From Lethocerus indicus (lineage: Eukaryota > Arthropoda > Insecta > Hemiptera > Belostomatidae), in contig JACDQD010000004.1 in the NCBI GenBank assembly GCA_019843655.1, positions 30,639,872 through 30,703,871 on the forward strand: a stretch of DNA of 64,000 nucleotides, read 5' to 3'. Shown one piece after another: positions 1-13,100 of the stretch (positions are counted from its first letter, which is position 1; each line of letters opens with the position of its first letter). The notes beneath the pieces are model-generated. The model was not told the DNA's origin. It did no database searches and worked only from the letters and a program-made list of their open reading frames with translations. The position numbers were made by a program, and so were the translations under genes.

Positions 1-21
1 CTTATAGTTGTAGTATCATAC

Positions 22-978
22 CTAAAACACATGCATAAGAAATGCAAACAGCAAAGGCTAGAAAATCAGGGTATCTTCCCAGAAGTTGTTCATGGAGTTC
101 ACCTACTGTTGCTATTGTTGCATTACTAATAGCACCCCCAAGTAAAGAGTCAACATAGCCACTCCATGCTCTAGCCACAGAAGCTGCACCTGATAAATTA
201 ATCTTGATTAATTATACCTCAAAGAAAATGTAATTTATACATATTACCTAAATAGTTTATAATCATTCACAATCAGAGGTTAAAATGCAACCTGTTATGA
301 AATTAGAGTAAAAACTTTGTATTGATTTAATCACAACTTGCTAAATTATTTACTTAGCATTTATGTTTTTAACGTTTGGATGTAGTAATGATAAAATTGT
401 TTATATAATTATATGTGAATACATTAGTTAAATAGATGGATTTCATTGAGAATATTTACCAATCATGTGTTCAAGTATAATGTTCCATCCGATAACAAAA
501 GCCCAAAATTCTCCAATGCTGACATAGGTGTAAACATATGCAGATCCAGCTTTTGGTATGCGTGTTCCAAATTCAGCATAGCAAAGGGCAGCAAGCATTG
601 ACGTCATTCCAGCCAGAATAAAAGAAAGTATGATCCCTGGACCTGCCAAATCTCTTGCAACAGTGCCAGTTAGCACATAAATACCAGCTCCAACCATATG
701 CCCAATGCCTGCAATAAATTATTAACTTAAAATAATGTTTCAAAATTCATGATCTACTTATAACTGGAATTTTTTTTATAATGTAATATACATCACTTCT
801 CTTCTGCCATGTATTAGAATATATGTTTACCCAATAGAGTAATATCAAACGTGTTGAGACATCTATTCAGAGGAGTTTCCATCACCTCTTCACTATTGTT
901 TATCTGCTTGGTCCTGTTCATCTTGGAACAGAAACCAGAGAAGACATGTCCTAATATCTTGTGACGAGAGCCTGGCAT
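22..978 (-). CDS. Cationic amino acid transporter, SLC7A4/CAT-4-like (5' part, gene runs off left edge)
   Basis: Predicted multi-pass plasma- or organelle-membrane amino acid transporter of the APC/SLC7 family. Coding exons on the minus strand are 978-831, 708-460 and 189-22, joined in phase 1 each time (148, 249 and 168 nt, 188 complete codons). The start is the ATG at 978-976, inside an exon whose acceptor lies just upstream (exon begins at 994, so there is a 5' UTR intron). Visible family motifs are NRCLNTFDITLLGIGHMVGA at the end of the N-terminus and in TM1, then GAGIYVLTGTVA, LCYAEFGTRIPKAGSAYVYT (TM2-TM3) and GEFWAFVIGWNIILEHMIG followed by SVARAWSGY. The IGHMVGAGIY version of TM1 and the ARAWSGY stretch resemble SLC7A4 and insect CG13248-type proteins more than CAT-1/slimfast. 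About 190 of a usual 600 or more residues are present. The donor at 21-20 continues off the window. Arginine transport has not been shown for SLC7A4, so the substrate is left open. Confidence 0.9.
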
Positions 979-994
979 CTTGTCTACAATTAAT

Positions 995-3900
995 CTGAAA
1001 CTTTTCAAATTTAATAGCAATTAAGGCTTTTCACAATTTAATAGCATATTCTCATAAATGTCCAAGGAACTTGTAAATATTAAAAACAGTAATATGGTGG
1101 TTACCTCCACACTCCTCTAAAAAATGTTTATTTTATTTCTGTTCAAATCCATAAATTCGATTATTATGTTTTATGCATGTACTCATATTTTTTCTTTTTA
1201 GGTATGCATACCTAATGTACAGTATCTGTACATTTAGCTTGACATATTTAATTAAATTTAAATTAAAAGTTTTTTTAACTCAGAGTTACTGAGGAATTAA
1301 AATTTGATTTTACTAATGCACAACATTTGATTTCATTAACGCTTTTTTGCTTTCTTGGCTACTTAAAATTTTAATAAACTTGTTCAGACCTATATCTCTA
1401 AGTTTACTTTTTCGTTTTTAATTTTCACGATGTTTTACTCAATAAGAGATCGTTTTTTTATACTATACTTTATATATTTGCGTGTACAAAATAAATCCAC
1501 CTGGCTATTAATACCCTGCCATGGTAATCATTAAATCAGCAAGCCCATGAAATGGAGTAAAGGTTCGAATCCTCGGCGTTGACCAGGTTTTATTAGCTTT
1601 TGGTGAACTTCAAACATCGACCTCATTAATGTTTAAAAGTGAAATTCATCAATTACGAAAAATCAAACACTGGTGACATTAGAAAATTAAGTGTTGAAAT
1701 GATGCCACTACTGGCATACTGCAAGTGGTGATACCTCTATGAACAATAAATAATATAAAGAATACATTACTTGAAATTAGATGAAGAATTGAGAAAATAT
1801 TGACTAGACAGTTTGATGCTAGTCATTTAGTTCTTCATGTTTAATAACTCTTTTGGCGAATTTTTAGGATTTGAGAAAATATACCAAACTCAGAAGGACG
1901 ATTTAGAGATATCTCATTTGTTCTGTGACATTAGATTTAAATTGTCAGACACGAGCAACCCGTCGCTAGATCGGAACGTTCTCAAAGTATATATTTCAAA
2001 ATACAGATACCCCAAACTCAGAGTAGATTGTGCAACGACTCGACAAAGCTCCTCATCATCATTTTGATTTAACTTAGGTACTGAATGAATAGCATTCCCG
2101 GATATGTATTTAAGTTTAGTAGGTAAAAAAATGGTTGTATCATATACAAAACTAAATACATTTTGATGGCAGGCAAAAAGATGGAATTAACATTCTTTCT
2201 TATACACGAAACCCCCCCCCCCCACAGATAGGAGAACATTTACCGGTTCGTTTATATCTATTCTGGTCCAGCATTTTGCACTGCTGTGATGGGCCCAGAA
2301 GTACATAGCAAAATGCCCGAATAATTTTTATCACTAAGACTCTAAATTGGTAAAAGAAGTATTCGGTTATGTTAGTAGTAAATCTATTCATATCACCTCA
2401 TTTCTTTCATAGAACATAAATATTGTGTTTCAACGTTAATCCGTTTCCTGATGTGAAAAGTGCATATTCTTTATATTTTATGTAACTGAGTACAAAGGAA
2501 TTTATATAGATAATCTAAAAACCGGTACAACGCTTTCGTAGTGACTTCGTAGGAAAAAAATTCAGACCTTAATTAGAACAAATGTTGTCCCATTATTATA
2601 AAAAATTTAATTAGTATCATGCAATTAAAGCCACATTGTTTTTTGAATAAACGTCTTAAGCTCTAGAACTACTAATTACTTTGCTCCATTTCAATGATCT
2701 TTTTGAATTATCACATTGAAATCTTCTTAGAAGTTAAATGGAAAGTACTCCATTAAAAGAACGAAACGTTTTTCAGAATAGATTTTTCAGACATAAAAAA
2801 ATGCTTAAAATGAATTTTTTCCCATCAATATATTTTAAAATACAGTGGTGAAAAATATATATTACATTGGGGTTTTTTAAAGACAGGGTAATTAATATGC
2901 CGGAATTCAGTAAAAGGAAAAATCTGTACATATTTTGGTCGCGTATTTCGATTTATAGATTGTATTCGAAATAAATAATCTTATACTTATCAAATAACGA
3001 ATTTCTTGGTTACAATCTATGCCAAAACAAAAATATATAGTCAAAACATTTAAAAACATCTAAATACAAATATTTGTAAGAAATATTGACATATATCATT
3101 TAGTTAATATGATTGTTTTACTCCGTATGTAAGGAAGCTGTTTCGAATAAGTTGCAATGATAAGGGGTGCGTTAATATGTACCCCATACGGTGGACTGAC
3201 CGGTTATTAACAACATCTCGTGCCCCTACAAGGATAGTTAAACAAATAGAGAAATAAGAAATGGAAAAATGATCAGTACTGGACACAAACCTGTAATTAA
3301 GATTAATCGACCGAAAGGTAGGTGCAAAGCTGGAGGTAAGTAGGTTTAGATGAAACTGAGGTAAAAGCGGGGCCTGGAGTGCGGGTGGTAGAGATGAAAG
3401 GACACTTGCGCTGTGAATGCCGATCGATCTAACCATCTAACAGACACAAATAGATGTTGGGTGAGGTCAGGGAAAACAAAAACGAATAAAATCAATTCTG
3501 ATTCTGGAATTAAAGAGGGAAAAGGTAGTTGGCTAAGGGACAGCGCAGCCAATTTCTCCAAAACAACGGTCGGGTTATATTTACTTAATACTGGAAAGAG
3601 TCTGAAACCATAGGTCGTTTTTATCTAAAATCTGTATTAAACGATCTATATTTTAATAAGTGCCCCCAAAATAAAAATATTTGACTTTTTCTTACCTATT
3701 CGTTTGCAAAAAAACATCAATGTAAAACTAATTCTTATCGCCCATCTGAAAACAACCATTATATTTTGAATGACAGTTTGACCAAACACGCAAATTTTAC
3801 ATATATTTTTAATTTGGTAGTACTTGAAACTTTGCAGTTTCCTACTTATTTGGTTAAGACTATAAAGCAAGACTAGTTTGACTTTCCACCTTCGTCAGTA

Positions 3901-4613
3901 GGATTCCATCAGTAATTATGAAGCACTTAGCATGTCAGCTACTCAGCAGTAATGCCATGGTAATAGTGACATAACATTAACCGGAATAGGAGACCAGAGA
4001 AGTTTTTAAACAAGACTGTACAGAATACACACTGTGCTTAAGTATAATCAAGAAGAAGGTTTAATTCTTCAGAATTTCACCATCAAAATTTATGATGGTA
4101 CTCCACGAATAGTGTTTTATTTAAAATAGATGTGTTAATGAACATGTCAGACAAGACATGTGAAAAGTTTGATTAACTTAATATGAAATAAAAATATTCT
4201 TACACTCAACCAACTCCTCGTTCTAACTTGATTTCTTGAACAAATGACCTGAAAGCAGTTCAGCTTATTTTGACCAATGTCAATCAAAGCTACTCAAGTT
4301 TAAATAAATGAAATATGTTCCAAAAATTGTCAACTAATTAAATGCTCAATGTCAAATATTAATTTAGTTGCATACATTTAATAAAAGTATTGACATTTAT
4401 AAAGCTGACTGAGGAAACAGATATGTAGTATTGATTAGTTACTTGTAATAAAAATTTTCAATTTAATTCGATGTAGTTTGTTAATTTTAAAACAAAAAAA
4501 TATTTACTGTTCTAACAGTAATACTTAATTTTTTAATGGCACAGCTTCTTAATTACTTCAAAATTATTAATATATATTTGAAGTAGAGTAATAACTGAAT
4601 CAGATGACTATAT
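995..4613. other. Intergenic stretch, no supported gene
   Basis: Between the SLC7A4-like 5' end and the candidate peptide gene I see no exon with family similarity. ORFs here are 60-110 codons, lack splice or protein support and look like chance. CpG dinucleotides are noticeably more frequent at about 1.4-3.9 kb than in the following 50 kb. A 12-base C run lies at 2212-2223. A perfect Pol III B-box (GGTTCGAATCC) lies at 1562-1572. Confidence 0.5.
1562..1572 (+). repeat. Pol III B-box, probable SINE or tRNA relic
   Basis: The sequence GGTTCGAATCC is an exact tRNA B-box. No cloverleaf can be folded around it and no convincing A-box lies 30-60 nt upstream, so it is more likely a decayed tRNA-derived SINE than a tRNA gene. 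Confidence 0.35.
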
Positions 4614-4646
4614 TATAAAATACATAATACCTCTGATGTTAGTCTG
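4614..4646 (+). promoter_or_regulatory. Putative TATA plus initiator core promoter
   Basis: TATAAAA at 4614-4620 is followed by an initiator-like TTAGTC with its A at 4641, a spacing of 27 nt, close to the usual 28-31. The first ATG downstream (4673) opens a signal-peptide exon. Such motifs are common in AT-rich DNA; the ordered TATA, Inr, ATG and donor is what makes it notable. Confidence 0.35.
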
Positions 4647-4672
4647 TTAAACATTTTTGATTCGCTCAAATT

Positions 4673-4748
4673 ATGATTGGTACAAATATAAAACTTTGCT
4701 TAGCCTTATTTTTACTTTTACTGCTTTTTACTGATGATTTTACTTTTG
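4673..4748 (+). CDS. Putative signal-peptide first exon of a small secreted-protein gene
   Basis: From the ATG at 4673 the exon reads 25 codons plus one base and ends in a consensus donor (G|GTGAGT at 4749). The peptide has a short basic N-terminus (MIGTNIK), a hydrophobic core (LCLALFLLLLLF) and then TDDFTF, the layout of a secretory signal. One phase-compatible acceptor (TTTTGTTTTAG, exon from 5041) would add FICKFLKIKFLYNDEI and a TAA at 5091-5093, giving a peptide of about 42 residues. I do not recognise it, and other downstream acceptors (for example 5637) are possible. The T-rich base composition alone favours Leu/Phe codons, so a chance signal-like ORF cannot be excluded. Confidence 0.3.
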
Positions 4749-5353
4749 GTGAGTAATTTATTTCAACTATTTTTGTTTTCATAGTTTTATAGGTCATGGA
4801 ATAGGAAGTGCATTAATCTAGAAACTGAACTCTCATTTCCTTCTTTCACAAGTTCCCACTATAACAATTTTCCATCTATATGTTAGTTAGTAGTCCAATT
4901 AAATGTTTTTAATATTAGTATTAATATATGAATTAAAATTAATTTTTAATATTAAATATATTGTCTTTTAATTGTATAAGATTATATTCTGAGACAATAG
5001 CAACCAAATAATGAAAGGTAGAATACAATTTTTGTTTTAGATTTCATCTGTAAATTCTTGAAGATAAAATTCCTTTACAATGATGAAATATAATACATTT
5101 CTACACACTTAAAGTAGTAAAGACATTGGTTCTGCGGTTCATTGGTTGAAGACACAATCGACAAACTTAGTAGCAAATAAGAAAGAAAAAATTATCAAAG
5201 TTCACATGTTTGATTAAAAATAAAAATGATAAATTTGAATTTATAAATAAGGTACTTTATGGTAATTTGTACAATGAATGAAAATCAATTGTAATACTGA
5301 AAACAAAAAATGATTTATTTATAATCATGCATACAAGAATTTTGATGTAACTT

Positions 5354-5378
<25 letters not shown>
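5354..5378. repeat. (GT)n microsatellite
   Basis: Perfect GT dinucleotide run of 25 bases. Confidence 0.95.
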
Positions 5379-5384
<6 letters not shown>

Positions 5385-5866
5385 ATGTATAAAATATTTA
5401 GAAAATAATTTTAAAAAATCAAAATAACTTCCCTAACTCTACAATTTGTAACATAGAATGATTAATTGAAGTGATGACTATTTCTTACCTTCAAGTCCCT
5501 TAAAAACCAAATTGTAAATTAGTGCATTCGTTTTGTTCTGAATGTAGTTAAATCACACCATTTACAATACTATTAATTCTGAGGAGATCAATTTTTAAAT
5601 GCATATTGAGAAAATGGTTATAATTGTTTATTAACAGTAGACACAACTGCACCATAATTTAGGTAAGAATGTATAATTCAGAATCCACAATATAAATAAA
5701 ATTAACATAAATTCATCTACACAATAAAATATTCATAGAATATTTAAAAAATAATGAATTTTCCAAAAAATATACTTTATTCAATATAGCACATTCTTAA
5801 TTACTCATTAGGGACAGCATAAATATGTATTACACTTGTGTTTCTTTAGCTTAAGTACAACTAAGC

Positions 5867-5869
<3 letters not shown>

Positions 5870-5941
<72 letters not shown>
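5870..5941. repeat. (TA)n microsatellite with TATG tail
   Basis: About 60 bases of TA followed by GTAT units. It lies in the probable PYM 3' UTR. Confidence 0.95.
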
Positions 5942-5943
<2 letters not shown>

Positions 5944-6081
5944 AGCTTTTTATACAAATGGGAAGAACTGTAATATACAACTTTCACTTTTAAACACATT
6001 CACTCCTAAAAATCAAGAATAAAACCTTAGTTATCAATTTTAAAAACATGTCAACAGCATATAAAACAATTAAAACTGCCC

Positions 6082-7231
6082 CTAGTTCAATGAGAGTTCA
6101 AGGGCCAATATTTCACTGAGTATATCAGTCTTCCTGGAAATTTTTTCTAATTGATCTTTTTCTGGATTCTTCAATTCTTTCGACTTGATTTTTTGTTCTA
6201 TAATTTCAATCTCTCTCAATTTCTTACGTAGGTTTTTCAAACGCTTAGCAGGTTCTACTGCTACAACTGGTTGTTCAGTTTTTACAGGTGTCTTCTGTAC
6301 TTCTGTTGGTTTTTGATGTTTCTCACTACCAGACAGTGTACTTGAACTTGTAGCTTCAACACCAGGTGTTTCACCTGGTTTCTTCTTCTTTTTCTTCTTC
6401 TTAACTATATATTAACCACAAAGAAAAACACTGCAATTAAACAATATAATAATATGAATAATATATATACAAGGATACAAACCAATGTATATATTTATCG
6501 TTGTATTAACCATTGCAAGCAAACTTACAATTTTAATGCTAAAAAAATATTGTACATAACAACTAAATTCTATAATTTAAAAATACCCTTTCTATAATTA
6601 CACAAACAATGGACCCTAAAGCAGCAGTCAGTCAGTAAAATGGAAGACTGTAATAGGATTCACTTGCTAAATTTCTTTTTTCATCATAGCAGTTGAAATT
6701 CTTTCCAAAAATTCCATTTAATTATACTGTATTGTGAAATATCTGTATCAGTAGGTTAATGATATATTTTTAGTATACAATGGAATTAATATTAGGATTA
6801 GTAATTCAATTTGAACTAAGGTTTATAACCAAATAATCATGTCCAAATAAATAAATTTTTGACACTGACTGTTAACGCTTAAGTGTACAAGATATAGTGT
6901 ACCTTCATTTGCAACAGCCAGAGCTGCTTCCCTCTTATCTATGAGCTGTTGTGGTAAACCAACAGGATAAATAGGTTTTCGATTTGCCCACTGCTTGCCT
7001 TTGCTCTCATACAGAGGCACTTCCTCCTGAGGGACATACCCTTCTTTCACTCTTCTGGCCTTTCGCCACGTTCCATCTGGCCTCTGACTGGCTGGAATGT
7101 ATGAACCTGAAAAAATATTAATTAACAGTTGTTTACTTACACGATTTACCATCAACACATTATTTTGTAACAATAACAGTCCTTTCAATATTATAATAAT
7201 TAACCTGTTTTTTTTTATTGAAAGTATAAAA

Positions 7232-7286
<55 letters not shown>

Positions 7287-8824
7287 CTTAGCATTGGATA
7301 GAACATCAAATAGAGATAGGTATAATCTTCTATGAATATTGCATATAATACGTTATATATAGGTCCTACCCCTTGATTTTATTTATCTGAATATTAGACA
7401 TAATAAGTAAGCCACAGAGAAGTTGAAATTTTGAAATAGGACATAAGGACAATAAGGTATGGTAAGGAAGTCATGGTATTTATTATATAATGCACAATTA
7501 GTAACTAGAAACTATTATGTATGGTTAGAAAAAATGTTTATCTACGCACAAATAAAACAAGTACAGTTCTAAGAATTATTAATCAGAAACAACCAAAAGA
7601 TGCTAATAATCGCAGGGGCCAAATGGCTGAGGGCTTACAGATTATATAGAAGATTGATGTGTACAATTTTAAATTCCTCTTCAGTAGGACATAAATAATC
7701 ATTTATCTAAAGATATCTGAACAAGATTGACTGGTAAAACCACTTTTTATGAATTATATATATATCAATAATTATCCATTTAATTTATAATATCAACAAT
7801 ACTATTTCATCCTTTAATATTCATAATATAAACTATGTATAAATATTTAAAGTTTGGTATTGTTTCACTTCATATATTCTTAAGAAATATCCGAAGTTAT
7901 TGCCATTTGCAGAACTAACACAATATAACTAACCTATTGAACATTAGACCAAATAATGAAAACAATAATATTAATACAGATAAATAAATGTATCTGTAAA
8001 CATTATATAAGACCAAAGTCTAGTGTTTTTGTGTTGTTTAGTGTATTCATCTATAACCATAGGCATCATCATCTATATCTGAACAACAAAATTGAAAAAT
8101 AGGAATTGTTTTCAAATGATATCGCTCTTTAATCTCTTAACAGTAATAGAATATTCCTGCTAACGGTGACAGACATTTTGCTTAAATTAACCTTAAAAAT
8201 CATAAAATTAAAAATGACGACACATTATGAACACATCTCTGATAGTCAAAACTTATTCCTGTATATAAGAGGAGTCCTTAATCTTGCATATATTAATGTA
8301 GTGTTTTTATAAATTGGTCAATAACATTTAATTTTGATAATTTCTTATTTCACAGAACATCTAGAAAAACTAAAACAAAAATTATATTCAACTATTTTTT
8401 CCACAGGAGTATTCAACCAGGAGAAAGCTCAGTGCATTTGGTTTATCTTATTTTTAATGAAAGGTTTCTACTTATTCTTCATAAGAAAAATAAGATTATT
8501 TCCATCCAAAATAGTTTCCCAACTGTAGTATAAAGCAATAATGTAGACAATATATGAAGTAGTTAGACTCAATGTTAGAGAATTCATCAAGTCATATGCA
8601 CATTTATTCTATTTTTAGGTTATTTATAAATAAAATCTGATTACAAATATCTGTTGTCCTACTGCCCACAAAAATAACCTATCTTAGATAAATAATGAAG
8701 GTAGGTTTCATGTTGGCCACTCTAAATAACAATATGCTTTCCTACTAATTTTAATTTAAATGAAGAAATTATTAATAATATAATTTTCAATACCTCCTTC
8801 GGGAGATTGAACTACAGAAGCCAT
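6082..8824 (-). CDS. Pym: PYM, partner of Y14 and Mago (exon junction complex disassembly factor)
   Basis: PYM binds the Mago-Y14 heterodimer and helps strip exon junction complexes from mRNA in the cytoplasm, in contact with the ribosome. Coding exons on the minus strand are 8824-8794 (31 nt), 7106-6903 (204 nt) and 6404-6082 (323 nt). They sum to 558 nt, 185 codons plus TAG, with canonical GT-AG borders. The N-terminus, [11 protein letters not shown] then [20 protein letters not shown] and [13 protein letters not shown], is the Mago-Y14 binding domain (about residues 1-40). A run of eight lysines follows at the start of exon 3. The C-terminus carries [15 protein letters not shown] and [12 protein letters not shown], the conserved basic coiled segment. 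The length is normal for the family (about 200). The minute first exon is too short for ORF scans and was found from its ATG, GTA donor and phase. The intron 1 acceptor precedes GTTCATACAT at 7106. Confidence 0.95.
7235..7283. repeat. (TA)n microsatellite in PYM intron 1
   Basis: Perfect alternating AT tract of about 49 bases. Confidence 0.95.
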
Positions 8825-9644
8825 TACTCTAATAAAGGAAATGTCACAAACAAGATTGTTTTTTCACTGCCATATGAATTTTAACCTTAAGTATTAACGA
8901 AAATGAAAATTATTTCTCATTTTAAAATGGCAAATAATATTCCTATCCAATTTTGTTTTTCTTACTCAATTTAAGTCATATTTGTTCTCAAATAATATAA
9001 ATTGAATAATAAAAATTGATTGCATACAGCCCAACCCCGAAGTAACGGTATGTATATGAAATACAAAGTTAATTATTTACATTGCTATTCATATAATTTG
9101 AGCATTTAGTATTAGCAGCAATTGACATTTTAATAATTTAAATTAAAATGTTGTTTATTTGATATTTTAGAAAGACGCCCATATATATAAAATTAATTAC
9201 TATTGATACTTACTTACTTAAAAAGAAAGGTAGTGGCATATGGTGCAACAAACTACAAAGTTTTATATAGCACTGGCAATTATAACATTGACTTATTTTT
9301 AATACAAAAACGCTAATTCTAAAAAAAAGTTAATATTAAATTGTTAAACATTATGTAAAAATGTATGTCCTGGTTTCTCCTTAAAGAATGTGTTATAATA
9401 ATAATAATAATACTAATGAAGGAGGCGTTCATTTACAGTTCAAGCAGCTTTATCTGTGAGAACTTTTGAATTATATGTTGGTAGAATTGAGGCTTCGTGT
9501 GAATCATTCAAGTCAGTTAATGTTATAAAACAGTGGGAGACTGTGTCCCGCCTTACTTGTTGAATGTGGTCTAATCTTCAATGTTAACTTATTTGTAGGT
9601 AGTAATCTAACAATAGTGCTAATCCCAAAAACAGTTAACTGAAA
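8825..9644. promoter_or_regulatory. Divergent intergenic region between PYM and myosin ID
   Basis: The two start codons, 8824 (minus) and 9645 (plus), are about 820 bp apart and point away from each other, so this segment should hold both promoters. An initiator-type TCAGTT lies at 9513-9518, about 130 nt before the myosin ATG. A pyrimidine-rich sequence ending TTTGTAG near 9598 could be a 5' UTR splice acceptor. I see no TATA box at a good distance and no convincing DPE. A short ATA repeat lies near 9396-9411. Confidence 0.4.
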
Positions 9645-10104
9645 ATGACGCAACAGGAAGAAGTGGGTATTCACGATTTCGTCCTACTCGACGAGATCAC
9701 AATAGATAAATTCATGGAAAATTTGAGAAAGAGGTGAGTAGAATCTGAAGAATAGTTTCTTGTCATTAGTTAAAGCAGGTTTCATTAATTACTTAAGAAT
9801 TTATAACAAAATATAGGTTTACCCAGGAGCTTGCTGTAGTTTAGCAAAACAATTGGTTGATGTCATTATATCCTGCTTGTTTACAATTATACTGTGCAAA
9901 TATTTCAATTGTATTGTTTCGAGGTAGGAGTAGATAATTTATGGCATTCTTAAAATTGTATTATATAATGCTATATTTGTTGTCATGTATAATTGAATAT
10001 ATAGATACAAATTGTTACGCGTAATTTCATGTCACATTATATATTTTTGCGTTTCTGTACAGTTGACATTAGATTATTCTTAATATTGGACTTTACAGTT
10101 TTTA

Positions 10105-10135
<31 letters not shown>

Positions 10136-13100
10136 ATTTATTTATTTATTTATACACTTGTAAATTGTAATAAAGATTTTTACAAATTAACATTATGGAC
10201 TATATATTATGATTAAACACTGATAAAAAGTGTATTGGATATATACAAATCAGATAGAATTGTACTCTTAAGGAGGTGGATGGGGTGTGGTCATTTAAGG
10301 GGCTTCTAAATTGTTGACATGAGGTACTTGATAGGCCTGAAGTAATAATCTAATGTAAACATTATTTTTGCAGCATGTAGTTTTTAAATGAAATTTATAA
10401 AAATAGATAACTAAAATTATAATTTTAATCACACTAAGAAAGGTGACAATGATTAAAGGATTTTAAATGAAAATCATTCGACTGTGTTTAATTTCAAATA
10501 TTTATGGGTAACTAATCTAACATTTTTGATCTGCAGTTGTTCTTAAGTCAATGTTGATTTACTAATTTGTAAAATATTTTCTTACCTTTAAGTACCACTC
10601 TAATTTTTTTTTATTTATATAAAATAAAAACAAAATATTGTCATATTAACGTGAAGTAAATAAATGGAAGACAGAAGCAATTTAATATAAATGATTTATT
10701 ATCATACAATGTTTACTGTCACAAAAAAGTAATAATTTTTTCAAATTTATTGCAATATAAATAAAATAACATTCAAGGTTCTTATTGAATTGTAGCAATT
10801 CCCATCAATAATTGTAGAATGAACTGATTCATGTGAAAATTCACACATTATTTTTGTATTCCCTCTTTAATTATTTATAATATTTTGTTCAGACTTCAGG
10901 ATTTTTATAAAACTCTTTTCTACAATGTAATGTATTAATGCAATATACATTTGTAATTAAACATGTTAATATGTTATTTAAAATATCTTATTGACTGATT
11001 TTTCATGTTTAACTGTTATAGATTTACTGCAGGACATATTTATACATATATTGGTGAAGTTTGTGTGTCCGTTAATCCATATAAGACATTAAATATTTAT
11101 GGACCTGAACATGTTGCCAAATATAAAGGTAAAATTTTATGATTTTTATTAAATTTTCATTATATCACTTTGAAATCTGTACATTTCTTATCACTCCAAT
11201 TAATTACCTCTTATCATGTGGAATAAGGAAGTTTGTTATGGTGACTCATGGAATTAAGTCATATATGATCATTATTCAATTTACAATTTTTATATTTATA
11301 GATTCTATAATGTTTTATAATGTCTATAATGTTAGATTCTGCAATATTTTGAAATCAGTTCCCTTTTATTCATATTATAGTTTAATTCTGGTTGTATTCT
11401 GTAGCAGTATATTAATTTACCATTTGTCATTTAAGTGAATCATTAGTGGACAACATATATTAGTTAGTGATATTGATTAAATGAAGCAACAAATATACAG
11501 TTTACATATACTGTACAAATGTACAGTTTAATACTGCTGTTTAATAATTTTACATCTATAAAAGAATATAAAATGTGATTTTATCATCACCTAAAACATT
11601 CATATTATTGGGCACTCTTATTACCACTACCATTAAACCAATCAGTTTCATGTCCCTTTTTTCCTCTTTACTTCACGTTTAGTTAACAGTTTCCTTTTTA
11701 TCCTTTGATTTAAAAACTCCAACCACATAAATTGCTCAGTATTAGTGCAATAATAAGAATTCACTTCATTTATCCCTAGGGGTGAAGCTTTGTTGAGTCA
11801 TTTGCAAAACTAATAAAAAGAATTATTCAGAAAGTAGTATTCTGGGTTCATTAAATACAAATATACACAAATATATTTTTTAAATTTATCTGTACTTTCA
11901 GAATCTCTTATAAAACCAAATATGATAGTATTTAATAAACAAGATTCTTAAAACAGGTTATTTTACAATGTATTTCTTTTCTTAAAATTACATTATTCTA
12001 TTAATTAAAATAAAAAAATTATTTTTTATTTATTTATTTTTACATTTATTTTTACACAAGTGGCAGGAAGTAGAAATTAAATTAAATCCTTTACCCATTT
12101 TTAATGCAGATATTAAGATATTGGCATATATACAAATACATTTTTTATATTAAAACATTGAATCTAATCAAAGGGAACATAGATTATATTAAAATATTGT
12201 GTGGGATGGTTTATTGAAATGGTTCAAGCGCATTTTATAATAAATTCAAAGTGTTAAAAGTATGAGGTAGTGACATAGTAATGGTAATTATCTCTTGTTG
12301 GTATTGCTTGATCCAGATATTAAGTCAGTGATATTTTGATTTACCTTTTTGAAGTATTTATATACTTTTAATGACTATTTGCTGTGCAATATAAAAAGGA
12401 GACTAATAATGTTACTTATTTATGGGTTCCATTTGGCATATTTTAAAGTAAAATAATCGATTATTTTTATACCCAGTTCTCAGCATTATGAGAAATATTT
12501 AAAGTATTGTGTATGATTTCATTTGTTTTATTTAAAATTTTAAATAATTTTAATAATAGTTACAACACCATTTATTTCTCAAATCTAGGAAGTATGTTAA
12601 ACAAAAAGGAAACCTTTTTATTTATTTAAAAAATAATTGTGACAAAATTTGGTAAGAAAATATCTGAAATTGTACTTCATGGTGTACTTACTGTTCTTTT
12701 AGGAAGAAAAGTTAATAAATTGTTCCTGTGACACAGTTCTCTCTGTCACAACTATTAATATATGGCTAAAAAAATGATAACGTTGCTTTATGAATGACAC
12801 ATCTATTTCCTCCACTTTATCTCTTTAAAAAGTTTGATTATACTTCTCCAATAGTGATATACCTAAAATCTTTATAAAAGCTGAGTATGCCAATTTCAAT
12901 ATAGTATGTTCCTGCATGAAATGTAACAAATGACTTGAACAGCATATAACAACCTTTGAAACGCATTGCACTATATGAGTAAGGCAGAACAAATTATACT
13001 AACAGTGACCACTCCCAGTTTCCTATTGTCTTATTTGTTGGTATCTTGAATTTTTATTTTCATAATCGTGAAAAGTGATTATATTATGCCTTATTTATTC

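Larger units (their letters stand above)
4749..6081. other. AT-rich spacer and PYM 3' UTR with (GT)n and (TA)n tracts
   Basis: Contains the putative second exon described at 5041-5093, a (GT)n at 5354-5378 and a (TA)n at 5870-5930 followed by TATG units. A minus-strand AATAAA (plus TTTATT at 5776-5781), about 300 nt past the PYM stop, is a plausible poly(A) signal, so the (TA)n tract would lie in the PYM 3' UTR. Nothing else is supported. Confidence 0.45.

Noticed and set aside
1562..1572. Functional tRNA gene at the B-box
   Set aside because: No cloverleaf, anticodon arm or A-box at proper spacing; listed as a relic instead.
1837..2067. 76-codon plus-strand ORF
   Set aside because: No recognisable similarity, and neither a plausible splice context nor a promoter; a chance ORF is the simplest reading.
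11139..11438. 99-codon ORF in myosin intron 1-2 area
   Set aside because: It starts in the donor region of an exon and reads through intronic AT-rich sequence (Phe/Ile/Tyr-rich); not coding.
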